A program made the translations under genes and the position numbers. Of a stretch of 64,000 bases of DNA, positions 34,399 through 43,185 are shown piece after piece. Position 1 is the stretch's first letter. Every line of letters starts with the position of its first letter. Below the pieces are notes generated by a model. The model was not told the DNA's origin. It did not search any database and saw only the letters and a list, made by a program, of their open reading frames with translations. Origin of the DNA: Herbiconiux daphne (GTDB lineage: Bacteria > Actinomycetota > Actinomycetes > Actinomycetales > Microbacteriaceae); contig NZ_JANLCJ010000008.1 in NCBI RefSeq assembly GCF_024979295.1, positions 62,001-126,000 on the forward strand. Direction: 5' to 3'.

Positions 34399-35523
34399 AT
34401 GTCCACATCGCAGCAACGACGCATCGCGGTCGGTCTGTCCCTTTTCACCGCCAGCGCTCTCGCCCTCAGCGCCTGCTCCGGCGGAACTACGCCGCCTCCG
34501 TCCGACGGGCCGGTCGAGGTGCCCGGCGCGACCGCCGAGGGCAACGCCTTCATGAACGAGCTGTACGATTCCGCACTCGAGGCGGGTGCCACCGACGTTG
34601 TGATCTATGGCCCCGGCCCAAGCACCTCGAAGCCGCTGTACGACGCCTTCACTGCGCGGTTCCCGGGCATCACCGTGGTACCGCAGGATGCTCCGGACTC
34701 GCAGGCCATCACCAAACTCCAGGCGGAGGCGGAGGCCGGTAGCCGCATCGCCGACCTGTTCATGTCCGGCACCGGCGCGGTGGTGCAGGCGGCAAAAGTG
34801 CCCGATGTCTGTACGGCGACCGACATCCAGACGGCGCCCGCCGACTGGCAGGTAGAAACCATTGCCGACGGCCTCGTGCTGCCGTACTCCCTGCGGTACA
34901 TGACGCTCATCTACAACACGGACAATGTCACCGCCGAAGAGGCCCCCCGCACCTGGGACGACCTGCTCGATCCGCGCTGGAAGGGCAAGCTGGTGATGGG
35001 CGACCCGACCATCGCCGGAGGAGTGCGCTATGTGCTCACCGGACTTCTGGTGCCCGAGACCGCAGACACCTGGGGGACGGACTACCTCGACAAGCTCGCT
35101 GCCCAGGACATTGTCTACGGAACGGCCGAGGCTGCCGTGCCTGCTGATGTGGCATCCGGACGCGGTGACGTCGGAGTCGCCGTGTTCTCAGGCTACGCCA
35201 CATCACAGAAGGCCAAGGGAGCTCCGATCGAGATCGTCTTCCCGATGGACGACGGTGGCAGCTACATCATTGACTCCTCCATCTGCTCCGTGCAGGATGC
35301 TCCCCACAAGGATGCCGCACTGCTGTTCAGCAATTGGCTGTTCTCATCCGAAGGTCAGACCGCCATCGCTGAGCTAGACGACGCGTACGGCACCGTGCCT
35401 GGAGCTCCCGGGCCGGAAGGTGCGCCCAGCTTTGATCAGCTCAAGTACCTGCCGCGGGCGAACCCCACCCCCGGCTTCAACGAGCCCTACTTCGCCGAAA
35501 TCAACGAGGCGTTCGCGAAGTGA
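34399..35523 (+). CDS. ABC transporter substrate-binding lipoprotein (SBP family 1 / FbpA-like)
   Basis: A 374-residue receptor. The signal peptide ends in the lipobox ALSAC at about residue 26, followed by a Ser/Gly/Pro linker. DVVIYGPGPSTSKPLYDAF, TWDDLLDPRWKGKLVMGDP and SGRGDVGVAVFSGYA are typical of FbpA/PotD-related binding proteins. The conserved tyrosine pair for ferric iron is not evident, consistent with an organic ligand. It is 57 bases after the permease gene, with GAGAGGA before the ATG. Confidence 0.88.
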   Translation: MSTSQQRRIAVGLSLFTASALALSACSGGTTPPPSDGPVEVPGATAEGNAFMNELYDSALEAGATDVVIYGPGPSTSKPLYDAFTARFPGITVVPQDAPDSQAITKLQAEAEAGSRIADLFMSGTGAVVQAAKVPDVCTATDIQTAPADWQVETIADGLVLPYSLRYMTLIYNTDNVTAEEAPRTWDDLLDPRWKGKLVMGDPTIAGGVRYVLTGLLVPETADTWGTDYLDKLAAQDIVYGTAEAAVPADVASGRGDVGVAVFSGYATSQKAKGAPIEIVFPMDDGGSYIIDSSICSVQDAPHKDAALLFSNWLFSSEGQTAIAELDDAYGTVPGAPGPEGAPSFDQLKYLPRANPTPGFNEPYFAEINEAFAK

Positions 35524-35559
35524 CTCGGGGGCCGCAGTGCAACAAGAGGGAGCACCAAG

Positions 35560-36711
35560 ATGACTGAGGTCGTTGTCTCCGGACTGACGAAGAAGTACGG
35601 CGCGAAGGCTGCGTTGCATGGACTCGACGTGCGGATCCGGTCCGGTGAGTTCGTGACGCTGTTAGGCCCTTCTGGGTGCGGCAAGACCACGACGCTCCGA
35701 TGCCTCGCGGGTCTGGAGAAGCCGACCGCGGGGATCGTGACGATGGGCGATCGAGTTGTAGTCGACACGGAGCGCCGCGTGTTCGTGCCGCCGGAGAAGC
35801 GGCACATCGGCATGGTGTTCCAGAGCTACGCACTATGGCCCCACCTGACGGTGGCTGAGAACGTCGGGTACCCTCTACGGGTCGGGGGCATGCGCGGCGT
35901 GGAGCGTCGCGAACGCATCGCTGAAGTGCTCGACGCCGTGGGGCTCGCGGAATACGGCGATCGTTCGGCGACGGCCCTCTCGGGCGGGCAGCAGCAGCGG
36001 GTCGCGCTGGCGCGCGCTCTGGCCGCCCGCCCGGGGATCATCTTTTACGATGAGCCGTTGTCCAACCTCGACACCAAGCTCCGCTTCACAATGGGGCGCC
36101 AGGTGCGGAGCCTTCACGACGAGAACGGGATGACGTCGGTGTACGTCACCCATGATCAAGAGGAGGCGATCACCCTGTCCGACCGGATCATCGTGATGAA
36201 TCATGGCCTGATCGAGCAGGACGGCACGCCGGAAGATCTCTACGACCGACCCAGCTCGGCCTACGTCGCCGACTTCATGGGATTCCAGAACATCCTCACC
36301 GGTGTCGTCGTCGAGGCCGGCGCGCGACATGCGGACGTCGAGGTGGCCGAGGGTCTGATCCTCCGCGCGCAAGTCGCCGAGCTTGTGAGAATGGGGGACA
36401 CCGTGACAGTCGCGTTCCGGGCGTCCCACGTACACGTGGAGCCTGCCGGGTCCACCGGAGTGGGGCTGTTCCGGGGCGAGGTCGTCCATTCGACCTTTGT
36501 CGGCAGCTCGGTGGACCTCGTCGTCCATGCCCGCGGCGCGTCCGTTCAGGCTCGTATTGAGCGTTCTGAGCTGGAGCGCCTGGGACTCGGCCACCCATCG
36601 GCGGGTGACACTCTCGAGTTCCGGGTGCGGGCTAGCGGTGCGTTAGTCGTCAAGGGTCGGGAAGGCCAGCGCCAGGCCTACGCGACCGAGGCCGTGAACA
36701 TGGTCGCGTAG
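35560..36711 (+). CDS. ABC transporter ATP-binding protein with TOBE domain
   Basis: A 383-residue ATPase of the spermidine/ferric class. Walker A is GPSGCGKTTTLRCLAGLE, the Q-loop IGMVFQSYALWPHLTV, the signature LSGGQQQRVALARAL, Walker B IIFYDEPLSNLD and the H-loop YVTHDQEEAI. A C-terminal TOBE domain runs from about residue 245. It completes the importer and starts 36 bases after the receptor gene. Confidence 0.92.
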   Translation: MTEVVVSGLTKKYGAKAALHGLDVRIRSGEFVTLLGPSGCGKTTTLRCLAGLEKPTAGIVTMGDRVVVDTERRVFVPPEKRHIGMVFQSYALWPHLTVAENVGYPLRVGGMRGVERRERIAEVLDAVGLAEYGDRSATALSGGQQQRVALARALAARPGIIFYDEPLSNLDTKLRFTMGRQVRSLHDENGMTSVYVTHDQEEAITLSDRIIVMNHGLIEQDGTPEDLYDRPSSAYVADFMGFQNILTGVVVEAGARHADVEVAEGLILRAQVAELVRMGDTVTVAFRASHVHVEPAGSTGVGLFRGEVVHSTFVGSSVDLVVHARGASVQARIERSELERLGLGHPSAGDTLEFRVRASGALVVKGREGQRQAYATEAVNMVA

Positions 36712-36788
36712 TAGATCGCCGGATACGGAGTCCTTAAGGCGCTCGGAACAGACCAAATGCGGGCAGCATCCGACGATAGGAGTATGCA

Positions 36789-37547
36789 GTGCCAGAGAAC
36801 AATTCAGCCGGGTGGCATGACCTCGATGTGATTTCGACGGCGATCAAACGGCTCACGACCCACGACGTGTCGCCCACAATCGGTGCTGACATGGCGATGT
36901 TCATGATGCACGAGAAGCCGGAGATCACTCCGACCTCGATGCACGGCCAAGGTCCGTCCGCGACGAATCGACTGAACATCGCCGAACACACCGGCTCGCA
37001 CGTGGATGCCCCGTTTCACACCGATCCCTCCGGAGCGACGATTGATCAGGTGCCGCTCGAGGTGCTGCTGCTGCCCCGATTCTGCAAATACGATCTGACG
37101 GAGTACAACCATCAGCCCGGTGACCTGATCGGGGTCGACCATCTCGTCGCGGCGCAGGAGCGCCTCGGGTTCGAGCTCGGGCAAGGCGATGTCGCAATCA
37201 TCGAAACGGGCTGGGACCGATTCCTGCCGGGCGGCACTGATCCCCGCGACAACAATTGGTGGGGCCGGAACCAACCTGGCCTCTCACCCGAGGCGTGCAA
37301 CTATCTGGCCGAGGCCGGAGTGGTAGCCGTTGCCTCTGACACCGGAGCCTGCGATCTCGCCATTCGTGACGGTCACGTGCTCGCCGCTGACGGTCACGCT
37401 CGTGCATTCCTGCCGCGCGGAATTCTGATCGTCGAGGGTCTGCACAATCTGGCCGAGGTGCCGGCGACCGGGCTGTTTCTGGCGCTTCCCTTGAAGATCA
37501 AGAACGGCACGGGCTCACCACTCCGAGTTGTCCTGCTGACCGAGTAA
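36789..37547 (+). CDS. cyclase family metal-dependent hydrolase (kynurenine formamidase/isatin hydrolase-like)
   Basis: A 252-residue member of PF04199. The metal-binding motif is EHTGSHVDAPFH near residue 75, followed by VAIIETGWDRF and VASDTGACDLAI. Characterised relatives hydrolyse amide or lactam bonds (N-formylkynurenine, isatin). GTG at 36789 has AGGAG seven bases upstream. Its place behind the importer suggests an amide, lactam or lactone ring-opening step on the imported compound. Confidence 0.85.
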   Translation: MPENNSAGWHDLDVISTAIKRLTTHDVSPTIGADMAMFMMHEKPEITPTSMHGQGPSATNRLNIAEHTGSHVDAPFHTDPSGATIDQVPLEVLLLPRFCKYDLTEYNHQPGDLIGVDHLVAAQERLGFELGQGDVAIIETGWDRFLPGGTDPRDNNWWGRNQPGLSPEACNYLAEAGVVAVASDTGACDLAIRDGHVLAADGHARAFLPRGILIVEGLHNLAEVPATGLFLALPLKIKNGTGSPLRVVLLTE

Positions 37548-37584
37548 CAAGTCCATGTCGTACGTTATGAAAGGGCAATTGCCT

Positions 37585-38637
37585 ATGTTGACACTCGGGT
37601 ACAAGGCATCCGCTGAGCAGTTCGCGCCTCGCAAACTTGTTGAGATCGCGGTCGCGGCCGAGCGGCACGGGTTCGAATCGGTGGCGGTGAGCGATCACTT
37701 CCAACCCTGGCGATTCACGGGTGGGCATGCTCCATTCTCGGTCGCGTGGGCGGCGGCGGTGGGTGAACGAACCGAGCGCATTCGAATCGGCACGAGCGTG
37801 ATGACACCGACGTTCCGATACAACCCCGCGGTGATCGCGCAGGCATTCGCAACGCTGGGATGCTTGGCCCCTGATCGCGTGTTCCTCGGAATCGGAACGG
37901 GTGAGGCACTCAACGAGATCGCGACCGGGTTCCAGGGAGCGGGAGAACAGACGTGGCCCGAGTTCCGCGAGCGGCACGCGCGGCTGCGCGAATCGGTGCA
38001 ACTGATGCGGGCATTGTGGACGGGGGAGCGAATCTCCTTCGACGGTGAGTACTACTCGACCCATGACGCGTCCATCTACGACGTGCCCGACGGCGGAATC
38101 CCGATCTACATTGCTGCGGGCGGCCCGCAGATGGCAAAGTACGCCGGCCGTGTCGGGGATGGGTTTATCTGCACCTCGGGTAAGGGGAGGGAGCTGTATG
38201 AGGATGCTCTGGTGCCCGCGGTCAAGGAGGGGGCAGCTGCATCCGGTCGCGAGTTCGAGCAGATCGACCGCATGATCGAGATCAAGATCTCTTATGAGGA
38301 GACAGAGCGGGCCGCCTTGGAGAACACCCGGTTCTGGGCGCCGCTTTCGCTCTCGAAGGAGCAGAAGCACGACATCACCGACCCGATGGAGATGGAGCGG
38401 GCCGCGGATGCCCTTCCGATCGACCAGGTGGCCAAGCGGTGGATTGTCGGCACCGACCCCGAGGCGATCGTTGCCCAGGTGAAGGACTATGTCGACTGGG
38501 GCTTCAATCACCTCGTCTTCCATGCTCCGGGTCACGATCAGCAGCGCTTCATGACCTTATTCGAACGGGACCTGGCGCCACGACTGCGGGAGCTCGCCTC
38601 GAACTCGCTCACCGATCACATATCTAGGACGGTCTGA
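37585..38637 (+). CDS. fgd: F420-dependent glucose-6-phosphate dehydrogenase
   Basis: This TIM-barrel LLM-superfamily enzyme oxidises glucose-6-phosphate and reduces cofactor F420, supplying F420H2. LGYKASAEQFAPRKLVEIAV, VSDHFQPWRFTGGHAPFS, GTSVMTPTFRYNPAVIAQAFAT, GIGTGEALNEIATGF, YIAAGGPQMAKYAGRVGDGF and NHLVFHAPGHDQQRF follow mycobacterial Fgd1 almost throughout, including the active-site His-Trp pair and the glutamate of GTGEALNE. ATG at 37585 starts at the conserved N-terminus; ATGs at 37555 and 37567 are alternatives. Having it inside a catabolic run points to an F420-dependent step nearby. Confidence 0.88.
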   Translation: MLTLGYKASAEQFAPRKLVEIAVAAERHGFESVAVSDHFQPWRFTGGHAPFSVAWAAAVGERTERIRIGTSVMTPTFRYNPAVIAQAFATLGCLAPDRVFLGIGTGEALNEIATGFQGAGEQTWPEFRERHARLRESVQLMRALWTGERISFDGEYYSTHDASIYDVPDGGIPIYIAAGGPQMAKYAGRVGDGFICTSGKGRELYEDALVPAVKEGAAASGREFEQIDRMIEIKISYEETERAALENTRFWAPLSLSKEQKHDITDPMEMERAADALPIDQVAKRWIVGTDPEAIVAQVKDYVDWGFNHLVFHAPGHDQQRFMTLFERDLAPRLRELASNSLTDHISRTV

Positions 38638-38641
38638 CGCC

Positions 38642-39751
38642 ATGGCGCTTCTCGTCGACGAGCGCGATTCCCGGTGGGCGTCAGCGAACGGGCTCATGGC
38701 CGCGTACGATCTCGACGCCCTCATCGCCTTTGGCGACCCGGGAGATGTTCCAGCGCACCTGCGCTACCTGAGCGGTTACCGATCCATGTTTGGGCGTGCT
38801 GCTAGCGTCTTGTTCCGTGACGGAGGCTTCGTACTCATCGCGTCTAGCGTCGTCGTCGCGCACTATGCGAAGCAACTCTCCTGGGCCGATGAACCGTTAG
38901 CGGTCGATGAGGAAGATTTCGGTACCGAGCTCGCGCGGTTGCTCAAACAAAAAGCCGCGTCCCGGATCGGAGTGGCTGATCTCTCGCTGCTGCCGTCTGC
39001 CTGGCGGGACCACCTCGTCTCAGCCGTACCGTCGGCGACCTTCTGGGATCTGGGCCAGGAATTGCGCCATGCTCGACTGGTCAAAAGTTCCTACGAACTC
39101 GATCTCGCCCGCGAGAGCGCGCGGATCGCTGACGAGGCATGGAGCCACATGACGGACATCGTGCGCGTAGGCCGACGGGAATATGAAGTGCTCGCCGATC
39201 TCGAGCACATCCTGCGATTGAACGGTTGCGAGGACTCGTTCAATCTCGTCATCGGAGTTCCGAGGCTCAAATATGCGATCCAGAACCTTCCGTCCGAACG
39301 GAGAATCGAAGAAGGGGACCACCTCAGCATCGAGGTCTCGCCTCGATTCCAGGGTTACTACAGCCAACTCACGTCGCTTGTGTCACTGGGACGGGTTGAC
39401 CCTGCGATTCGTGAAGGGTTCGATGCAGCTGATCGTGCGAGGGAGGCCGGACTGTCCGTCATGAAACCCGGTGTCGACATTCTCGACGTCAGGCACGCGG
39501 TCGAAGCGCAGCTCAGCGCCGAAGGCCGCAAGCTCAGCTCGCCGATGATCGGCCACTTCTGCGGACTGGAGCTCGACGATCTGCGGGCCGGCTCCACCTC
39601 GTTCGAGGTGCAGGCCGGGATGACCTTCATCTTCCATCCCCTGGTCGCCGGGTATCCCGGTCAGCTACGAGCCGACACTTTCCTGGTCACGGACACAGGA
39701 ACCCAGCGGCTCAGCAACTTGCCTATAGAGCCCCTCGAGATCAGGGTTTGA
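38642..39751 (+). CDS. M24 (Xaa-Pro peptidase/creatinase) homologue with degenerate metal site
   Basis: A 369-residue pita-bread protein with an N-terminal creatinase domain and a C-terminal M24 domain. The five metal ligands of M24 peptidases are mostly replaced: in LSIEVSPRFQGYYSQLTSLVSLG the two aspartates are Glu and Gln, FIFHP has His for Glu and LRADTFLV has Ala for Glu; only the histidine in IGHFCGLEL remains. It is therefore unlikely to be an aminopeptidase. Creatinase is a metal-free precedent for hydrolysing C-N bonds with this fold. It lies four bases after fgd in the same run. Confidence 0.78.
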   Translation: MALLVDERDSRWASANGLMAAYDLDALIAFGDPGDVPAHLRYLSGYRSMFGRAASVLFRDGGFVLIASSVVVAHYAKQLSWADEPLAVDEEDFGTELARLLKQKAASRIGVADLSLLPSAWRDHLVSAVPSATFWDLGQELRHARLVKSSYELDLARESARIADEAWSHMTDIVRVGRREYEVLADLEHILRLNGCEDSFNLVIGVPRLKYAIQNLPSERRIEEGDHLSIEVSPRFQGYYSQLTSLVSLGRVDPAIREGFDAADRAREAGLSVMKPGVDILDVRHAVEAQLSAEGRKLSSPMIGHFCGLELDDLRAGSTSFEVQAGMTFIFHPLVAGYPGQLRADTFLVTDTGTQRLSNLPIEPLEIRV

Positions 39752-39788
39752 TTTTCCGATGGATCGCAACACGTATAGAGGAGTGCTG

Positions 39789-40949
39789 ATGCAAGAATTG
39801 ACCAGCGTTGCACATACGTCTCGGACGGTCGCCGTCATAGGTGCCGGTATCGGAGGCGCTGCGGCCGCCCTCGCGCTGAATAAAGCGGGCGTCGATGTTC
39901 AGCTGTATGACCAGGCTCCGGCCTTCGCCGAGGTCGGCGGCACGATCTTGATCGACTCGTACACAGTCGGCGTTCTCCGGGAGATGGGCGTGGCCGAGGA
40001 GGTGCTGGCGGTCACGGCTCCGGTAGACGAGGTTGAGATGCGCCACATGAACGGCGAGTTCATCCTGAAGTCCAAGATTCCCGACGTCACTGACCTGGGC
40101 GTCGATGTGCAGGGCCGCACAGGATTCCGCGAACTCTTTGGCATCCAGCGTTCCGATCTGCACGCAGTGCTCCTGCGCCACTTGCCCGACGAGCGCACCC
40201 ACACGAACAAAAAGCTCGTGCGGGTCTTGGATCAGGGATCGTTCGTGGAAGCGGAGTTCGAGGACGGCACAATCATCCGCCCCGATGTCCTCATCGGTGC
40301 GGACGGCATCCGGTCCGCAGTGCGCAGGCTTCTGGTCGACGTCGAGGCCGAGTCGGCAGGAGTGGTCATCTGCCGTAGCCTCGCCACAGCCGACGTTCTG
40401 CCCGACGACTGGGCGAATGACCGGATGCGTCGCTGGCAGCACAAGACCGACGACGGAGGTTCCGTGAACGCCCTCTTCGCGCCGACGCGCGGTGGACGCT
40501 ACGTCGGGGTAGACGTCTCCCTCTACGGGGGTGATCAGTTGCTCGACCTGGAGGTGGGAAACATCGTCCCGCTCGAACGACTTCTCAGTTGTTTCCCCGA
40601 TGACGCGGATCCCGTGGTGCTGGATGCTCTCCGCGCCAGCGTGGTGGAGATCCGAGCGTATCCGCTGCGTGATCTGCCCGAGGTCCAGAGCTGGACTTCG
40701 AGCCGTGTCGCTCTCGTCGGAGACGCGGCGCACGCGATGCGCCCCTTGCTCGGGCAGGGCGCGAATCAGGCGATCCAGGACGCCTATGAACTCGCCCGCT
40801 GCCTCGCAGACCCCATTGCGGTAGAGGAGGCGCTGAACGTGTACGAGGAAGCCCGAGCTCCCTTCGTCAAGGCAATCGCACGCGCCGCACGCGAATTCCG
40901 GCCGGACTACGTCGCCCTGCTCCAGGGTCCGCCCGCGTCCGGATCCTGA
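39789..40949 (+). CDS. group A FAD-dependent aromatic monooxygenase (second copy)
   Basis: A 386-residue flavoprotein hydroxylase. VIGAGIGGAAAALALNKAG, LIGADGIRSAVRRLL and LVGDAAHAMRPLLGQGANQ are the FAD, DG and GD motifs. It is clearly paralogous to 10626-11774: RELFGIQRSDLHA, NDRMRRW, NALFAPTRGG and the whole GD region are shared. ATG at 39789 follows GAGGAG. It is placed between the M24-like and LLM genes, as part of the importer-linked pathway. Confidence 0.88.
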   Translation: MQELTSVAHTSRTVAVIGAGIGGAAAALALNKAGVDVQLYDQAPAFAEVGGTILIDSYTVGVLREMGVAEEVLAVTAPVDEVEMRHMNGEFILKSKIPDVTDLGVDVQGRTGFRELFGIQRSDLHAVLLRHLPDERTHTNKKLVRVLDQGSFVEAEFEDGTIIRPDVLIGADGIRSAVRRLLVDVEAESAGVVICRSLATADVLPDDWANDRMRRWQHKTDDGGSVNALFAPTRGGRYVGVDVSLYGGDQLLDLEVGNIVPLERLLSCFPDDADPVVLDALRASVVEIRAYPLRDLPEVQSWTSSRVALVGDAAHAMRPLLGQGANQAIQDAYELARCLADPIAVEEALNVYEEARAPFVKAIARAAREFRPDYVALLQGPPASGS

Positions 40950-41032
40950 ACAACCCAGCCGCAGTGCGGCAGCGAACCGGTCCCCGGTCGCAACGCCGTC
41001 ATGCAATGTGATTTCAATAGAAGGAGTGTGAA

Positions 41033-42103
41033 ATGAAGTTCGGTGTCTATGGACCAGCGAGCGTCAGTACTATCGAGCGGTCCGTCAGAGCAGAGCAGAT
41101 CGGCTACGACTTCGTGTCGTTCAGCGACAGCCCGATGGCGTTCTCCGATGTTTTCGCGACCGCTGCGCTGACGGCGCAAGCCACCAAGACGCTCACCGTC
41201 GGGATCAGTGTCGCGGCTGCCGGCATCCGCCTTCCCACGGTGGCGGCCAATTCACTGGCCACGCTCAACAAGATCGCTCCCGGTCGTGTCTTCGCCGGGT
41301 TCGGTACGGGAACGACCTCCTACGGATTCATGGGCATCCAGACGCCCGCGACGCTCAAGGAGCTGGCGGACTACGTGAGGGTCGTCCGAGGACTCCTCAA
41401 GGGTGACGAGGTCGAGTTCGAGCACAGAGGAGTCTCGCAGAAGACCCGGTTCGTGATGCCCGATCGTGGCTACATCGACGTCGAAGCGTCCACACCGATC
41501 TACCTGGCGGCTCACGGCCCCAAGGGGCAGACTCTGGCAGGCGAGATCGCGGACGGGCTCGTTGAGGGCTGGGGGACGTTCAAGAGCATGGACGAGGTGA
41601 AGCAGCGCGTTCAGGCGGGCGCGTCGAAGAGCGGACGAGACGTGAGTGATTTCGCGTACTTTACGCCTCAGACGATTCACCTGGTCGATGCCGATGACGA
41701 TCTGGCCTCCGATCAGACGATCGAGGAGACGGGGGCTTTCGTCTGCATCGTCCTTCACGAGATGTACAAGAGTTCGGCGCACAAGTCCGCCGATGAGATG
41801 CCCCCGGCTGTCGCGCCGATTTGGGACGACTATCGCCGGATGATGCGGTCCTGGCCCGAACGCGACACGTTTCACTACCGCGCCTTCGCCGGCCACCAGA
41901 CGTATATCCACCCGGAGGAACGTCGCTTCGTTACACCCGCCATGATTCGAATGACACACTTCGTCGGTCGCCCCGAGGAGGTTATTGAGCGCATCCGGGA
42001 GTGGGACTCGGCGGGCGTGACGCACGTCACAGTCTCAGGGACCCAAGCGGCTCTCGACAACAAGATGGAACGGTTCGCCCGGCAGGTGCTGGCCAAGCTC
42101 TAG
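41033..42103 (+). CDS. LLM-class oxidoreductase, probably F420-dependent
   Basis: A 356-residue TIM-barrel protein of the luciferase-like superfamily. MKFGVYGPASVSTIERSVRAEQIG, LTVGISVAAAGIRLPTVAAN, GRVFAGFGTGTTSYGFMG and STPIYLAAHGPKGQTLAGEIADG resemble methylene-tetrahydromethanopterin-reductase-like F420 enzymes more than FMN monooxygenases. With fgd in the same run, F420H2 is the likely hydride donor. A GAAGGAG lies before the ATG. It is the last gene before the LysR regulator. The substrate is unknown, and FMN use cannot be excluded. Confidence 0.82.
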   Translation: MKFGVYGPASVSTIERSVRAEQIGYDFVSFSDSPMAFSDVFATAALTAQATKTLTVGISVAAAGIRLPTVAANSLATLNKIAPGRVFAGFGTGTTSYGFMGIQTPATLKELADYVRVVRGLLKGDEVEFEHRGVSQKTRFVMPDRGYIDVEASTPIYLAAHGPKGQTLAGEIADGLVEGWGTFKSMDEVKQRVQAGASKSGRDVSDFAYFTPQTIHLVDADDDLASDQTIEETGAFVCIVLHEMYKSSAHKSADEMPPAVAPIWDDYRRMMRSWPERDTFHYRAFAGHQTYIHPEERRFVTPAMIRMTHFVGRPEEVIERIREWDSAGVTHVTVSGTQAALDNKMERFARQVLAKL

Positions 42104-42135
42104 TGGACAACCGCATTCTGATCGATCACCAGGCA

Positions 42136-42150
42136 TGATGTTGCGCATCA
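42136..42150. promoter_or_regulatory. possible LysR-type site
   Basis: TGATG-TTGCG-CATCA is a perfect five-base inverted repeat about 125 bases before the lysR start, of a size and position suitable for LysR autoregulation. It is short, so the evidence is weak. Confidence 0.3.
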
Positions 42151-42274
42151 CAGACGTATCCGACCAGCCAGACATGCCGGGCGCGTTGTCCACGGAGGGC
42201 AGACGCGGCATCAACGGAGGGCATGACGAGCGGACCCGCGAATGCTGACGTCGTCGTATGGAAACCGGGTACCT

Positions 42275-43177
42275 ATGGACGTGCACCGTGCTCAGGCGTT
42301 CCTCGCGGTAGCGGAGGAGCTGCATTTCGGGCGGGCTGCAGAACGGCTGCACATGGCTCAGCCTCCACTTACTCGGCTGATCCGTCAGCTCGAGGCAGAC
42401 CTCGGGGCGGTGCTGTTCGAGCGAAACACCCGGAGTGTTGCGCTCACCGTGCAAGGCGAGGCGCTTATGGAACCCGCGCATGAATTGGTTATGCTGTCGC
42501 GCCGGATCACCGAGATCGTGAGACGCACGCAAGGCGGTCTCACCGGCCGTGTTCGACTGGGGTACGCCGGTCCCAGCGTTGGCCATCTGGTCGGCGTGCT
42601 CGCCCGGCGAGTACGTATCCAGCGGCCTGACCTGGCCTTGGAGCTCTACAGCTCACAGTTCTCCCATCGCGCCCTGGACAAGCTGCGCGAGGGGTCGCTG
42701 GATCTCGTCATCGGACGTTGGGACTTCCTCCCGGCTGAGATCGGCTCCCGGGTAATCGAGCGTGAGCAGCTGCTTCTCGCTCTCCCCGAGCGTCACCCGC
42801 TCGCAAAGAAGGAAACGATCGAGGCGCGGGAACTTGCAGACGAGGCATGGATCGTGCTTCCGGGAGGGAGCGCGGCGACGCTGCCGAACCGGCTCAATGC
42901 GCTTGCCGTGGAAGGTCGCTTCATCCCGCGAATCGTGCAAGTGGCGCCGGATTCGTCGACCCTGATGCTGCTCGTAGGGGCGGAAACCGGGGTGGCTCTC
43001 ACTTTCTCCGGCGTGCGGGACCACATTCCGGCCGAGGGAGTCGTTTTCCGACGCCTCGCTTCGACCCCCGGAGCCGTAGAAGTGCGTTTAGCGTGGCGGC
43101 ACTCGGACACTAGCCCGGCATTGGCCGCGGTTGCCGGGCTGGTCGCCAATTCCGCCGAGGCCCCCGGATCGACTTGA
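42275..43177 (+). CDS. LysR-family transcriptional regulator
   Basis: A 300-residue regulator. The N-terminal HTH reads MDVHRAQAFLAVAEELHFGRAAERLHMAQPPL in segments typical of the family, with LIRQLEADLGAVLFERNTR next, then a periplasmic-binding-like effector domain (LDLVIGRWDFLP, GAETGVALTFSGV). ATG at 42275 begins at the conserved HTH. It lies after the LLM gene and is convergent with the CoA-transferase gene. LysR proteins of this BenM/CatR-like type usually activate aromatic catabolism. Confidence 0.9.
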   Translation: MDVHRAQAFLAVAEELHFGRAAERLHMAQPPLTRLIRQLEADLGAVLFERNTRSVALTVQGEALMEPAHELVMLSRRITEIVRRTQGGLTGRVRLGYAGPSVGHLVGVLARRVRIQRPDLALELYSSQFSHRALDKLREGSLDLVIGRWDFLPAEIGSRVIEREQLLLALPERHPLAKKETIEARELADEAWIVLPGGSAATLPNRLNALAVEGRFIPRIVQVAPDSSTLMLLVGAETGVALTFSGVRDHIPAEGVVFRRLASTPGAVEVRLAWRHSDTSPALAAVAGLVANSAEAPGST

Positions 43178-43185
43178 GCGAGGCC

